In this document: positions 1-8,010 of the stretch, one piece after another
Layout of the letters: each line of letters opens with the position of its first letter
Position numbering within the stretch: position 1 is the first letter of the stretch
Assembly: GCF_014109765.1 (NCBI RefSeq)
Contig: NZ_CP059139.1
Span: 5,590,113 to 5,654,112 of the forward strand
Length of the DNA: 64,000 nucleotides
Reading direction: 5' to 3'
DNA from: Pseudomonas berkeleyensis
GTDB lineage: Bacteria; Pseudomonadota; Gammaproteobacteria; Pseudomonadales; Pseudomonadaceae
The notes under the pieces: generated by a model
Seen by the model: the letters and a program-made list of their open reading frames with translations, nothing else
What the model was told of the DNA's origin: nothing
Database searches by the model: none
Translations under genes and position numbers: made by a program

Positions 1-635
1 AGCACTTCGCGGTCGAAGTCCTCGCTGACCCGGCCCATGTCGTGGGTGCCGACGCGATGGCTGATGCCGCCACTGCCGATCACCACCACGCGCTCGTCTT
101 CGGCGAAGCTCTCGACGGCGGCGCGGATCTGCCGACCGAGGTCGGCGGCGCGACGGAAACTGATGTAAGGGTCGACACCGCAGGCCAGGTACACCGGAAT
201 GCTCGGCAGCTCGCGGCCCAGGCGCTGTTCGGCGACCTGGACGATCAACTGATGCGGGATGGCGAAGGAGTGATCCATGGTGAAGCTGCGCGCCACCGTC
301 CAGTCGACGTCCTGCTGTTCACCCTGCTCGACGATGTGATTGGCCAGTTGCTCCTGATTCTTCACTACCCGCCGCGGCAGGCCCGGCAGGCGATCGATCG
401 GCCCGTCGACGTCGCCGGTACCGATCAGGTAGCGCGGCAGGCAATGGGTGCCGAACAGGATGTAGTGGTCGCAGCCGACGATGATCACCGAGGTGGCATC
501 CAGCTCAGCCAGGCGCTCACCGCACTGACGATAGGCATCCCAGACGATGTCGCGCTGCGCCTGCGGCGGTGCTTCGGGGGCGACGAACATCACCGGGTCG
601 TGTGGCACCCAGAAACCACCAACGATCTTGCCCAT
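1..635 (-). CDS. LigB-type extradiol dioxygenase catalytic subunit (3' end beyond window)
   Basis: Catalytic subunit of a class III (LigAB-type) non-haem Fe(II) extradiol dioxygenase, which opens catecholic rings next to the hydroxyl pair. The 211 visible codons start at an ATG preceded by AGGGG and run off the window edge without a stop. His12 (in VPHDP) and His57 (in GCDHY) fit the two iron-binding histidines of this superfamily; the third ligand, a Glu in LigB, would lie beyond the edge. A SGGISHR motif lies near residue 195. The gene follows a LigA-like small subunit by 4 nt and a meta-cleavage hydrolase, an order resembling carbazole-type CarC-CarBa-CarBb sets. The family is clear; the substrate (protocatechuate-like, aminophenol-like or biphenyl-diol-like) cannot be told. 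Confidence 0.85.
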   Translation of the reverse strand, partial: MGKIVGGFWVPHDPVMFVAPEAPPQAQRDIVWDAYRQCGERLAELDATSVIIVGCDHYILFGTHCLPRYLIGTGDVDGPIDRLPGLPRRVVKNQEQLANHIVEQGEQQDVDWTVARSFTMDHSFAIPHQLIVQVAEQRLGRELPSIPVYLACGVDPYISFRRAADLGRQIRAAVESFAEDERVVVIGSGGISHRVGTHDMGRVSEDFDREV

Positions 636-639
636 GGCC

Positions 640-936
640 CTACCCCTTCAATGCCGCGGAGAAACCCGCGCTGTGTTCATCGGTCGCCCCGAGCAAAGCC
701 TTGTATTGCTTCATGCTGCGAGTGGGCGACAACTCCTGCCAGAACCCCATGGTCAGCATCGGGTTGACCCCGATGCGCTGCAGAGCGGCAACGTCGAAAC
801 CGGCGACCATTTCCACCTCGTCCTCGCTCAGGGCGAAGCGGGCAAGGAACTGGCGCGGGTCTTCACGAAACCTGTCCTTGGCGGCGCGCTCGACGGACAA
901 CTGCCAGAGCACGCGTTCCAGCGTATTGCGGCTCAT
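640..936 (-). CDS. LigA-like small subunit of extradiol dioxygenase
   Basis: A 98-aa protein resembling the alpha (LigA) subunit of class III extradiol dioxygenases, which caps the active site of the LigB subunit and has no iron ligands itself. The sequence is all-helical in character, with a motif like RFREDPRQFLARFALSEDE near the N-terminus, typical of LigA domains. It lies between the hydrolase (6 nt upstream) and the LigB-type subunit (4 nt downstream), so the three are almost certainly co-transcribed and the two subunits form one enzyme. The assignment rests on both composition and position. A separate function is unlikely. Confidence 0.8.
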   Translation of the reverse strand: MSRNTLERVLWQLSVERAAKDRFREDPRQFLARFALSEDEVEMVAGFDVAALQRIGVNPMLTMGFWQELSPTRSMKQYKALLGATDEHSAGFSAALKG

Positions 937-942
937 GACCCA

Positions 943-1758
943 TCACTCCGAGAGGAAGTCGCGCACCAGCGCAACGAAACGACGCGGCTGCTCGGCCTGC
1001 ACCCAGTGGCCGCAACGACCGAACAGATGCAGGTCGGCGTCCGGCACGCTGTTGGCGATCAGCAGCCCGCATTGCGGCGGCACCACACGGTCTTCGCGAC
1101 CATGCACCACCAGGGTTGGCGCGGTGATCTTGGCCAACGCGGCAGCCGGGAACCCCTTGACGATGGTTTCGCCATCCGGGTTCGGCTGTGGGATCAGCTT
1201 GCGCAGCGCCGCCTGCGCGCCCGGCCGGGCCGAGGCCTCGTAGCGGCTCTGCACCAGCTCGGGGGTAATCAGCGCCTGGTCGTAGGGGAACAGAGCCATC
1301 AGCTCGCGCATGTTGTCCAGCGACGGTTCGTATTCCCAGGCGCCGCGCAGGCCGGCGGTCTGCACGAACTCACCGGCCGGAGTGCCGAGCAGCACCAGGC
1401 GCTTGACCCGCTCAGGGGCGAACACCGCCAGGCCGATGGCCAAAGCGCCACCGAAGGAATTGCCGACGAAGGAGGCCTTGTCGATGTCGAGCGCATCCAT
1501 GATGTCGACGAGATGGGCGACCCACAGCTTGATGTCGTATTTGACGTCGTCCTTGAGTTCAGTGAAGCCGAAACCGGCGATGTCCGGAACGATCACCCGC
1601 CACTTGTCGGAGAAGGCCGGCATGCTCCGCGCCCAGTTGCTCCACCCGGAAACCCCGGGACCCGAGCCGTGCAGCAGAAACAGCGCCTCACCCTGCCCAG
1701 CCTCGTGATAGTTGGTCTTGTGCCCAGCCGCAACCAGACTCCTGCCGATACCGTCCAT
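943..1758 (-). CDS. alpha/beta hydrolase, probable meta-cleavage product hydrolase
   Basis: A 271-aa alpha/beta-hydrolase fold protein. It has the oxyanion-hole HGSGPG motif near residue 30, the nucleophile elbow GNSFGG, an HGREDRVVP acid motif and a C-terminal GRCGHW histidine, so the Ser-Asp-His triad is complete. The HGSGPGVSGWSNW segment is characteristic of carbon-carbon bond hydrolases of meta-cleavage pathways (MhpC/BphD/CarC type), which split the ring-opened dienoate into an acid and 2-hydroxypentadienoate. It is the first gene of the minus-strand operon with the LigA- and LigB-like subunits. The start ATG is preceded by GGAGG. The exact substrate is inferred only from the neighbours. 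Confidence 0.85.
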   Translation of the reverse strand: MDGIGRSLVAAGHKTNYHEAGQGEALFLLHGSGPGVSGWSNWARSMPAFSDKWRVIVPDIAGFGFTELKDDVKYDIKLWVAHLVDIMDALDIDKASFVGNSFGGALAIGLAVFAPERVKRLVLLGTPAGEFVQTAGLRGAWEYEPSLDNMRELMALFPYDQALITPELVQSRYEASARPGAQAALRKLIPQPNPDGETIVKGFPAAALAKITAPTLVVHGREDRVVPPQCGLLIANSVPDADLHLFGRCGHWVQAEQPRRFVALVRDFLSE

Positions 1759-1788
1759 CCTGCCTCCACGATTCTTGTGATTGTTAGA

Positions 1789-1802
1789 ATACAGATGTGT
1801 AT
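1789..1802. promoter_or_regulatory. candidate TetR operator before catabolic operon
   Basis: ATACAGATGTGTAT (arms ATACA/TGTAT) lies 31 bp before the hydrolase start. Its right part, ATGTGTAT, recurs exactly in the palindrome at 2942-2961 before the transporter operon. Two related sites flanking a TetR gene and heading the two divergent gene sets suggest the regulator binds both. This is an inference from sequence only. Confidence 0.5.
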
Positions 1803-1864
1803 GTGCATGTTAGGGAGGCAAAATAATTCCGTCAACACTCTTCGATGCACTGCAGCAAGTCTCC

Positions 1865-1918
1865 GTAGCCCGCATAAATGCTTGCATACAGGGTATAATC
1901 AGGAAATATGCGGGCTAC
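1865..1918. repeat. dispersed hairpin repeat (GTAGCCCG type)
   Basis: Perfect 12-bp inverted repeat GTAGCCCGCATA / TATGCGGGCTAC separated by 30 bp. The GTAGCCCG arm resembles short palindromic repeats scattered through many gammaproteobacterial intergenic regions. The loop contains TATAAT at 1894-1899, a possible -10 hexamer. The element may be a MITE-like remnant or a transcription-attenuating hairpin. Confidence 0.6.
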
Positions 1919-2046
1919 ACGGCTGTTCGCCAACCGTCGAGTGATCGTCAAAACAAACCTACAGACTTGTATTTTCATGGCAATTCACGCGCACAAAAAC
2001 CGCTCATCGAGGTGTCGCCAGGACGCTGGAGATTTTCAGGAAGATG

Positions 2047-2064
2047 ACATGCATCAATGCATGT
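2047..2064. promoter_or_regulatory. palindrome upstream of tetR, possible operator
   Basis: ACATGCATCAATGCATGT has perfect 8-bp arms around a 2-bp centre, about 145 bp before tetR. It differs from the ATGTGTAT sites, so a second regulator or a lower-affinity autoregulatory site is possible. Confidence 0.35.
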
Positions 2065-2208
2065 GAGATGAGCGATAACGACAATGGCCAGGTTCGTAGC
2101 ACGCATGCCACGCCCCATGGCGGAAACATGAGCTAGAATCGCAACCTCGCTACCGACCGACAGCCATGCACGGTCAGCCCCTCACCTTCTCAGAACAAGG
2201 CTCCGACA

Positions 2209-2784
2209 ATGTCTGTACGCCCTAATCTGACCCGGGAAGATTGGATCCATGCCGCCCAGCAGGTACTGGTCAAGGGCGGCGTCGATGCCGTCCGGGTCGA
2301 CACGCTGGCCAAGGAACTGAACATCACCCGCGGCAGCTTCTACTACCACTTCAAGAGCCGTAACGAGCTGCTCGAAGGCATCCTCGGTGGCTGGCGCACG
2401 CGCGCCACGGAAGACGTCATTCTCCACCTCAGCGACGCCCAGACCACACCACAGCAGCAACTCCAGCGCCTGATGGAACTGCCCCTGCACGGCCAGACCG
2501 CCAAGGAAGCTGCCGCCATCGAGCTGGCCATTCGCGCCTGGGCACGCCGTGACGAGCACGCCCGTCAGGCCATCGACGAGGTCGACCGCTATCGCCTCAG
2601 CTACATCAAGGGCTTGCTGCTGCAGGCCGGCGTCGAGGCACAGGACGCCAGCGACCGCGCCTACCTGATCTACGCCTACCAGATCAGCCTGTCGTTGCTG
2701 AACAACAACGAACCCGCAGGCGAGCGCCTGTCCCGCAATACCCGCCTGGCCGAGCTGCTGGTACCCACCGCACAGCGCGCCTGA
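2209..2784 (+). CDS. TetR family transcriptional regulator
   Basis: A 191-aa TetR-type repressor. The N-terminal helix-turn-helix spans about residues 25-50 and contains VDTLAKELNITRGSFYYHF, the classical TetR recognition helix with the GSFYYHF signature. The C-terminal helical domain binds an unknown ligand. It stands between a leftward ring-cleavage operon and a rightward ABC transporter/porin operon. Similar inverted repeats precede both (1789-1802 and 2942-2961), so it probably controls uptake and breakdown of one compound together. An AAGG element precedes the ATG. The ligand is not predictable. Confidence 0.9.
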   Translation: MSVRPNLTREDWIHAAQQVLVKGGVDAVRVDTLAKELNITRGSFYYHFKSRNELLEGILGGWRTRATEDVILHLSDAQTTPQQQLQRLMELPLHGQTAKEAAAIELAIRAWARRDEHARQAIDEVDRYRLSYIKGLLLQAGVEAQDASDRAYLIYAYQISLSLLNNNEPAGERLSRNTRLAELLVPTAQRA

Positions 2785-2813
2785 AACCTGCAGCGGCCAG
2801 CAGTGGCGGCCGC

Positions 2814-2837
2814 ACGCCCTACAGCCTTGTAGGGCGT
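2814..2837. terminator. hairpin after tetR
   Basis: Perfect 10-bp stem (ACGCCCTACA / TGTAGGGCGT) with loop GCCT, 30 bp after the tetR stop. There is no following T-tract, so it may be a weak terminator or a member of the GTAGGG palindromic repeat family seen at 30144 and 34391. Confidence 0.4.
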
Positions 2838-2905
2838 AGACCTCGTAGAGCGCTGCCCAGGCAGCACCAGAACAAGCCCGGAAATACCTGAGCACTCGGC
2901 GGCTG

Positions 2906-2935
2906 TTGACAGCCTCGAAGGGTTCCGGCTAGCCT
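2906..2935 (+). promoter_or_regulatory. candidate sigma-70 promoter of transporter operon
   Basis: TTGACA, then 18 bp, then TAGCCT (weak -10). The predicted start point falls at the operator beginning at 2942, a geometry suited to repression. Confidence 0.4.
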
Positions 2936-2941
2936 TTCAAC

Positions 2942-2961
2942 ATACACATTCACATGTGTAT
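2942..2961. promoter_or_regulatory. candidate TetR operator before ABC transporter operon
   Basis: ATACACATTCACATGTGTAT: perfect 8-bp arms (ATACACAT/ATGTGTAT) with a 4-bp centre. It shares ATGTGTAT with the site upstream of the hydrolase operon. It overlaps the predicted transcription start, consistent with repression by the adjacent TetR protein. Confidence 0.55.
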
Positions 2962-3180
2962 CTCTGAAGGACGAAATCGTCATCGTCTGCAGAAAATCAA
3001 TTACAAGAACAACAACCCGGATAGCCGCTATGCGCCTGCATGCTCCTCCAGGGTGCGCAATATCTGGCCTGCAAGGCCGATACATGCACCCAGCCCAGTC
3101 CCGCCCCCTATTCCGACCGGACGGCCCGAGCATTGCGCTTCGTGCCGCGAACCTGCACAACTGTCTGGAGAGAAGCTGAC

Positions 3181-4218
3181 ATGGATGCGACCATTGCCGC
3201 CTTTCTTCTCCAGGATGGTCTGACCACCGGTGCGATCTACGCACTGATCGCCCTGGCCCTGGTGCTGGTATTCGCCGTGACCCGGGTGATCTTCGTCGGC
3301 CAGGGCGACTTCGTCGTGTTCGGCGCACTGACCCTGGCCTCGCTGCAGGCCGGCATGCTGCCACCGACCTTCTGGTTGTTGCTCGGCTGCGCCGTCGCCG
3401 GTTGCGTGCTGGACTGCGCCATCGCCATCCGTCATCAGCACCTGTGGCGCCTGCCACGCATCCTGCTCAATTACCTGCTGCCCAGCACCCTGGTCTGGGC
3501 CGCGCTGAGCGCCTTCGACCTGAGGAACCTGCCAGGCCTGGCGCAAGTCGCGCTGACCCTGCTGGTGGTCACCCCACTCGGCCCGCTGCTCTATCGCCTG
3601 GTCTACCAGCGCCTGGCGGAAACCTCGGTGCTGATGTTGCTGATCGTCTCGGTGGCGCTGCACATCGTGCTGCTGGGCTTGAGCCTGCTGATGTTCGGCG
3701 CCGAGGGCTTCCGCACCGAAGCATTGAGCGATGTCGCGCTGACCGTCGGCGAAATGCAGGTCAGCCTGCAGAGCCTGATGGTGATCGGTTGCGCCCTGAG
3801 CCTGATCATCATGCTCTATCTCCTGTTCGGCCACACGCTGTACGGCAAGGCGCTACGTGCCACCGCGTTCAACCGCAACGGTGCGCAACTGGTGGGCATT
3901 CCCACGCGTCTGGCCGGGCAGGCCGCATTCGCCCTGGCGGCACTGGTCGGCACCTGCTCGGGCATCCTCATCGGCCCGCTAACCACGCTGTATTACGACT
4001 CGGGCTTTCTGATCAGCCTCAAGGGCTTCGTCGCCGCCATCATCGGCGGCCTGGCCAGCTACCCGATGGCCGCTGCCGGCGCCTTCCTGGTCGGCACGCT
4101 GGAAAGTTTCTCGATGTTCTGGGCCTCGGCCTACAAGGAAGTGATCGTCTTCACCCTGGTGATTCCGGTGCTGCTGATCCTCTCCCTGAAACACTCGCAC
4201 AGTGGGGAGGAACACTGA
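3181..4218 (+). CDS. branched-chain amino acid/aromatic-type ABC transporter permease (LivH-like)
   Basis: A 345-aa hydrophobic permease of the HAAT (LivH) family, with about eight membrane segments. The N-terminus reads DGLTTGAIYALIALALVLVF, the conserved LivH opening (GLxxGaiYALiALGLvLi). A conserved cytoplasmic loop around RATAFNRNGAQLVGIP contacts the ATPase. The start at 3181 is chosen because GGAGAG precedes it and the homology begins there. The stop overlaps the next ATG (TGATG). With the fused LivM-LivG protein, LivF and the binding protein it forms a complete importer. Catabolic neighbours suggest an aromatic acid rather than leucine. Confidence 0.9.
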   Translation: MDATIAAFLLQDGLTTGAIYALIALALVLVFAVTRVIFVGQGDFVVFGALTLASLQAGMLPPTFWLLLGCAVAGCVLDCAIAIRHQHLWRLPRILLNYLLPSTLVWAALSAFDLRNLPGLAQVALTLLVVTPLGPLLYRLVYQRLAETSVLMLLIVSVALHIVLLGLSLLMFGAEGFRTEALSDVALTVGEMQVSLQSLMVIGCALSLIIMLYLLFGHTLYGKALRATAFNRNGAQLVGIPTRLAGQAAFALAALVGTCSGILIGPLTTLYYDSGFLISLKGFVAAIIGGLASYPMAAAGAFLVGTLESFSMFWASAYKEVIVFTLVIPVLLILSLKHSHSGEEH

Positions 4219-5993
4219 TGAACCGCCGTTTGCTTGCGTTGCTTCTGTTGCTGGTCGGCATCGTCCTGGCGCCCCAGGTGCTGCAACCCTTCCATGTCAC
4301 CCTGCTCAACTATGTCGGGCTGTACAGCCTGGTGGCGCTGGGCCTGGTGGTGCTCACCGGCGTCGGTGGGCTGACCTCGTTCGGCCAGGCCGCATTCGTC
4401 GGCATTGGCGCCTACGCCACTGCCGTAGTCAGCGCCAATCTCGGTCTGTCGCCCTGGCTGGGCCTGCTCGCCGGCCTCGGTATCACCCTGGTGGTGGCAC
4501 TGCTGCTCGGCCTGCTGACCCTGCGTCTGGCCGGCCATTACCTGCCGTTGGGCACTCTGGCCTGGGGCCTGGCGCTGTACTACCTGTTCGGCAATCTGCC
4601 GATGCTCGGCGGCTTCGCCGGGATCGCCGACCTGCCCTACATCCAGCTCGGTGGCTGGACGATTGACAGCGCCAGCGACTTCACCCTGATCATCGGCGTG
4701 TTGCTGGTGGCTGTGCTGTGGATGCTCGGCAACCTCCTCGACAGCCGCCAGGGCCGCGCCATCCGCTCGCTCAAGGAAGCCAGTGGCATGGCCGAGGCGA
4801 TGGGCGTGAACACCATGCGCAGCAAGCTGCTGGCCTTCGTCCTCGCTGCTCTGCTGGCGGCGCTGTCGGGCTGGATCTACGCGCACATGCAGCGCATCGT
4901 CAATCCGACACCGTTCTCGGTGACCATGGGCATCGAATACCTGTTCATGATCGTCCTCGGCGGCGCCGCCAGCCTGTGGGGCGCACTGGTCGGCGCCGCG
5001 CTGCTGACGCTGTTCAAGCAGGTGCTGGAAGATGTGCTGCCGCAGTTGCTGGGCGGCGGTGGCGGCACCCTGGAGCTGATCGTTTTCGGCGCGCTGATCA
5101 TCCTCGTTCTGCAATACGCCAAGGACGGCCTGCTGCCGCTGCTGCAGAAATACCTACCCAGCCCGAAGCCACGCGTGCTCGATCTGCACGATGCCGAACC
5201 GTTGCCCCGGCGTGAGCCGGAACCCTTGCGCAGCAACCAGCCGCTGCTGGCCGCCGACCGCCTGGTCAAGCGCTTCGGTGGGCTGGTGGCCAACAACGAC
5301 ATGAGCCTGGCGGTACACGCTGGTCAGGTCGTCGCGCTGATCGGCCCCAACGGTGCCGGCAAGTCGACCCTGTTCAACCTGCTTACCGGCGTACTGCCAC
5401 CAACATCCGGCCAGGTGTTCTTCAAGGGTCAGCGCATCGACGGCCTGTCGCCGCGTGCTATCGCCAAACTTGGCGTCAGCCGCACCTTCCAGCATGTGCG
5501 CCTGCTGCCCGGCATGAGCGTGCTGGAAAATGTCGCCCTCGGCGCCCATCGCCGTGGCAACGCCGGTGTGCTGCGCGCGCTGCTGCGCTTCGACCGTGCA
5601 GAGGAGCGCCGCCTGCTCGCCGAAGCCGCCCGACAGATCGAGCGCGTCGGCCTCGCCGAGTACATGCACACCCCAGCCGGCAGCCTGGCCCTGGGTCAAC
5701 AGCGCATCGTCGAGATCGCCCGCGCGCTGTGCAGCGACCCGCAGATGCTGCTGCTCGACGAGCCAGCCGCCGGCCTGCGTTACAACGAGAAGCAGACCCT
5801 CGCCTGCCTGCTCGAACAACTGCGCGAGGAAGGTCTTGGCGTGCTGCTGGTCGAGCACGACATGGACTTCGTCATGGGCCTGGCCGACCACATCGTGGTG
5901 ATGGAATTCGGCCAGCGCCTGGCGACCGGCAGCCCCATGGAAATCCAGGACAACCCGGCGGTACTGGCCGCCTACCTCGGAGGTGTGGAATGA
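4218..5993 (+). CDS. fused ABC transporter permease-ATPase (LivM-LivG fusion)
   Basis: A 591-aa fusion. Residues 1 to about 310 are a LivM-like membrane domain (hydrophobic, with GLTSFGQAAFVGIGAYATA, the LivM signature). Residues 310-345 form a charged, proline-rich linker. Residues 346-591 are a LivG-type ABC domain with Walker A GPNGAGKST at 376-384, the LivG signature SLALGQQRIVEIARAL, Walker B LLLDEPAAGL and an HDMDFVMGLADHI switch region. The ATG overlaps the livH-like stop, and the stop overlaps the next ATG (ATGA). Separate LivM and LivG proteins are the usual arrangement; here one chain ties an ATPase to its permease. Confidence 0.92.
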   Translation: MNRRLLALLLLLVGIVLAPQVLQPFHVTLLNYVGLYSLVALGLVVLTGVGGLTSFGQAAFVGIGAYATAVVSANLGLSPWLGLLAGLGITLVVALLLGLLTLRLAGHYLPLGTLAWGLALYYLFGNLPMLGGFAGIADLPYIQLGGWTIDSASDFTLIIGVLLVAVLWMLGNLLDSRQGRAIRSLKEASGMAEAMGVNTMRSKLLAFVLAALLAALSGWIYAHMQRIVNPTPFSVTMGIEYLFMIVLGGAASLWGALVGAALLTLFKQVLEDVLPQLLGGGGGTLELIVFGALIILVLQYAKDGLLPLLQKYLPSPKPRVLDLHDAEPLPRREPEPLRSNQPLLAADRLVKRFGGLVANNDMSLAVHAGQVVALIGPNGAGKSTLFNLLTGVLPPTSGQVFFKGQRIDGLSPRAIAKLGVSRTFQHVRLLPGMSVLENVALGAHRRGNAGVLRALLRFDRAEERRLLAEAARQIERVGLAEYMHTPAGSLALGQQRIVEIARALCSDPQMLLLDEPAAGLRYNEKQTLACLLEQLREEGLGVLLVEHDMDFVMGLADHIVVMEFGQRLATGSPMEIQDNPAVLAAYLGGVE

Positions 5994-6757
5994 GCAGCCT
6001 GCTGCAGGTCAAAGGCCTGTCGATCAGCTACGGCAAGGTGGCAGCGGTACGCAACCTCGACCTTGAGGTGGCGCAAGGCAGCATCGTCAGCCTGATCGGC
6101 CCCAACGGCGCCGGCAAGACCACGTTGATGTCGGCGCTGATCGGTTTGCTGCCGTCCGCCGGGGACATCCTCTTCGACGGCCAGCCACTGCTGCCCCACC
6201 ACGATGTGGCGCACCGCGTCGGCCAGGGCATGCTGCTGGTGCCGGAAAGTCGCGAGCTGTTCAGCGAGATGAGCGTCGAGGACAACCTCCAGCTCGGCGC
6301 CTTCAGCCGACGCCGCCAGGGCCATCGAGATCATGCGCAGACCCTGGAGGAGGTCTACGGCCTGTTCCCGCGCCTGCGCGAGCGCCGCCAGCAGGCCTCC
6401 GGCACGCTGTCCGGCGGTGAGCGGCAGATGCTCGCCATCGGCCGCGCGCTGATGGGCAAGCCACGCCTGCTGCTGCTCGACGAACCGAGCCTGGGCCTGG
6501 CGCCACGGGTCATCGGCGAAATCTTCGAGATCATCCAGAACCTGCGTGCCAGCGGTGTTTCCATCCTGCTGGTGGAACAGAACGCCCGCGCCGCACTGAA
6601 GATTTCCGACTACGGCTACGTACTGGAGGTCGGCGAAAAGGTACTGCAAGGCCCGGCCGCCGAGCTGGCCGAAGACCAGCGTGTGATCGAGACCTACCTC
6701 GGTCGCAAGTCTGCCAAGGCCGCACCTGCGGCCAGTCAGGCCGTGGCGGCGCACTAA
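5990..6757 (+). CDS. ABC transporter ATP-binding protein (LivF-like)
   Basis: A 255-aa ATPase of the LivF type, the second nucleotide-binding subunit of the HAAT importer. Walker A GPNGAGKTT lies at residues 37-45; signature SGGERQMLAIGRALM and Walker B LLLDEPSLGLAP follow. VPESRELFSEMSVEDNLQLGA is the LivF Q-loop region (ESRELF). The start overlaps the preceding stop by 4 nt, indicating translational coupling. The C-terminal tail after about residue 235 is alanine-rich and probably unstructured. A heterodimer with the LivG half of the fused protein is expected. Confidence 0.92.
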   Translation: MSSLLQVKGLSISYGKVAAVRNLDLEVAQGSIVSLIGPNGAGKTTLMSALIGLLPSAGDILFDGQPLLPHHDVAHRVGQGMLLVPESRELFSEMSVEDNLQLGAFSRRRQGHRDHAQTLEEVYGLFPRLRERRQQASGTLSGGERQMLAIGRALMGKPRLLLLDEPSLGLAPRVIGEIFEIIQNLRASGVSILLVEQNARAALKISDYGYVLEVGEKVLQGPAAELAEDQRVIETYLGRKSAKAAPAASQAVAAH

Positions 6758-6814
6758 CCACACCCACGGCCTGCAACGTTTCAGAACAACAACAACCCCA
6801 CTGGAGCGTCACCC

Positions 6815-7951
6815 ATGAAGAAACTGATCCCTCTGCTGCTCAGCGCGGCGGTGAGCACTGCCGTGCACGCCGACATCAACATCGGCCTGGTGCTATCCAC
6901 CACCGGCCCCGGCGCCTCGCTCGGCATTCCCGAGCAGAACACCGTGGCCCTGCTGCCTCAGGAAATCGCCGGCCAGCGCATCAACTACACCGTGCTCGAC
7001 GATGCTACCGACAGCACCGCCGCCACCCGCGCGGCGCGCAAGCTGGTCAGCGAGAACAAGGTCGACCTGCTGATCGGCTCGTCCACCGTGCCGACCTCCG
7101 CCGCCGTGGCTCAGGTCGCCCGCGAGACCAACACACCGCAGATCGCCCTGGCCCCCTTCGCCCCCAGTGGCGACGCCAGGCACTGGATCTTCACCGTGGC
7201 GCAAACCAACCTGCTGATGGCCGACGCCCTGGTCAAACACATGCAGGAGAACGGCGTGAAGACCGTCGGCTACATCGGCTACAACGACGTCTGGGGCGAG
7301 GACTGGCACAAGGCCCTGGAAGAGCTGCTACCGAAAGCCGGCATCAAGCTGGTGCGCAATGAACGCTTCAACCGCACCGACTCCAGCGTCAGCGGCCAGG
7401 CCCTGAAGATCAAGGCGGCCAACCCGGACGCCGTGCTGATCGGCGCCACCGGCACACCGGCCGCTCTGCCACACACCGAACTGCGTCGCCTTGGTTACAA
7501 GGGCCCGATCTATCACACCCATGGCGCCGCCAACAGCGCCTTCCTGCGCATCGGTGGCAAGGATCTGGAGGGCTCGATTCTCGCCGTCGGCCCGGTGGTG
7601 GTCTGGGATCAACTGCCGGACAGCCACCCATCCAAAGCCCCCGGCAAGCACTACGCCGAAGCCTACGAGGCCAAGTACGGCGCCGGCAGCCTGTCGCCGT
7701 TCGGTGCCTACCTGTACGACGCCATGCAACTGGTCGAAGCCGCCATCCCGAGTGCGCTGCAAGGCAGCGAAGCCGGCACCGTCGAATTCCGCCAGAAGCT
7801 GCGTGACGCCCTCGAGCAATCGAGCGGTGTCGCCGGCAGCCATGGCGTGTACAGCCTCTCGGCTGACGACCACTTCGGCCACGACCAGCGTGCCCGCGCG
7901 CTGATCACCATCAAGGACGGTCAGTGGCAGCTGCTCGAGGCCCCGCAATAA
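6815..7951 (+). CDS. periplasmic substrate-binding protein of HAAT ABC transporter
   Basis: A 378-aa periplasmic-binding protein (type I, Peripla_BP_6 family) for the preceding importer. Residues 1-22 form a Sec signal peptide (MKK, hydrophobic core, cleavage probably after AVHA), without a lipobox. The mature N-terminus DINIGLVLSTTGPGASLG and the following DDATDSTAATRAARKLV are hallmarks of ligand-binding proteins for aromatic or branched-chain acids. It lies 57 bp downstream of the LivF-like gene, with a GGAG ribosome-binding site. The ligand is probably the substrate of the ring-cleavage pathway; this is inference from context. Confidence 0.9.
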   Translation: MKKLIPLLLSAAVSTAVHADINIGLVLSTTGPGASLGIPEQNTVALLPQEIAGQRINYTVLDDATDSTAATRAARKLVSENKVDLLIGSSTVPTSAAVAQVARETNTPQIALAPFAPSGDARHWIFTVAQTNLLMADALVKHMQENGVKTVGYIGYNDVWGEDWHKALEELLPKAGIKLVRNERFNRTDSSVSGQALKIKAANPDAVLIGATGTPAALPHTELRRLGYKGPIYHTHGAANSAFLRIGGKDLEGSILAVGPVVVWDQLPDSHPSKAPGKHYAEAYEAKYGAGSLSPFGAYLYDAMQLVEAAIPSALQGSEAGTVEFRQKLRDALEQSSGVAGSHGVYSLSADDHFGHDQRARALITIKDGQWQLLEAPQ

Positions 7952-8010
7952 CCCTCACCACGCCTTGCCATCGCGTTACCCGAACCACAACAAAAACAAA
8001 GGTACGTTCA

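Larger units (their letters stand above)
1759..2208. other. 450-bp divergent intergenic region with operator and repeat elements
   Basis: Intergenic region between the catabolic operon (leftward) and the TetR regulator (rightward). It contains a candidate operator at 1789-1802, a dispersed hairpin repeat at 1865-1918 and a second palindrome at 2047-2064. A possible -10 (TAGAAT) lies about 70 bp before tetR. No plausible coding sequence was seen. Confidence 0.6.
2785..3180. other. 396-bp intergenic leader of the transporter operon
   Basis: Contains a hairpin at 2814-2837 after tetR, a candidate promoter at 2906-2935 and a palindromic operator at 2942-2961. About 220 bp of leader without recognised structure precede the permease. 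A short open frame at 2954-3223 has no ribosome-binding site and runs into the permease in another frame; it is not considered a gene. Confidence 0.5.

Noticed and set aside
42..767. Open frame opposite the LigB-like gene
   Set aside because: The complementary strand encodes a clear dioxygenase with matching motifs.
2954..3223. Short open frame in the transporter leader
   Set aside because: Begins inside the operator, lacks a ribosome-binding site and overlaps the permease start.
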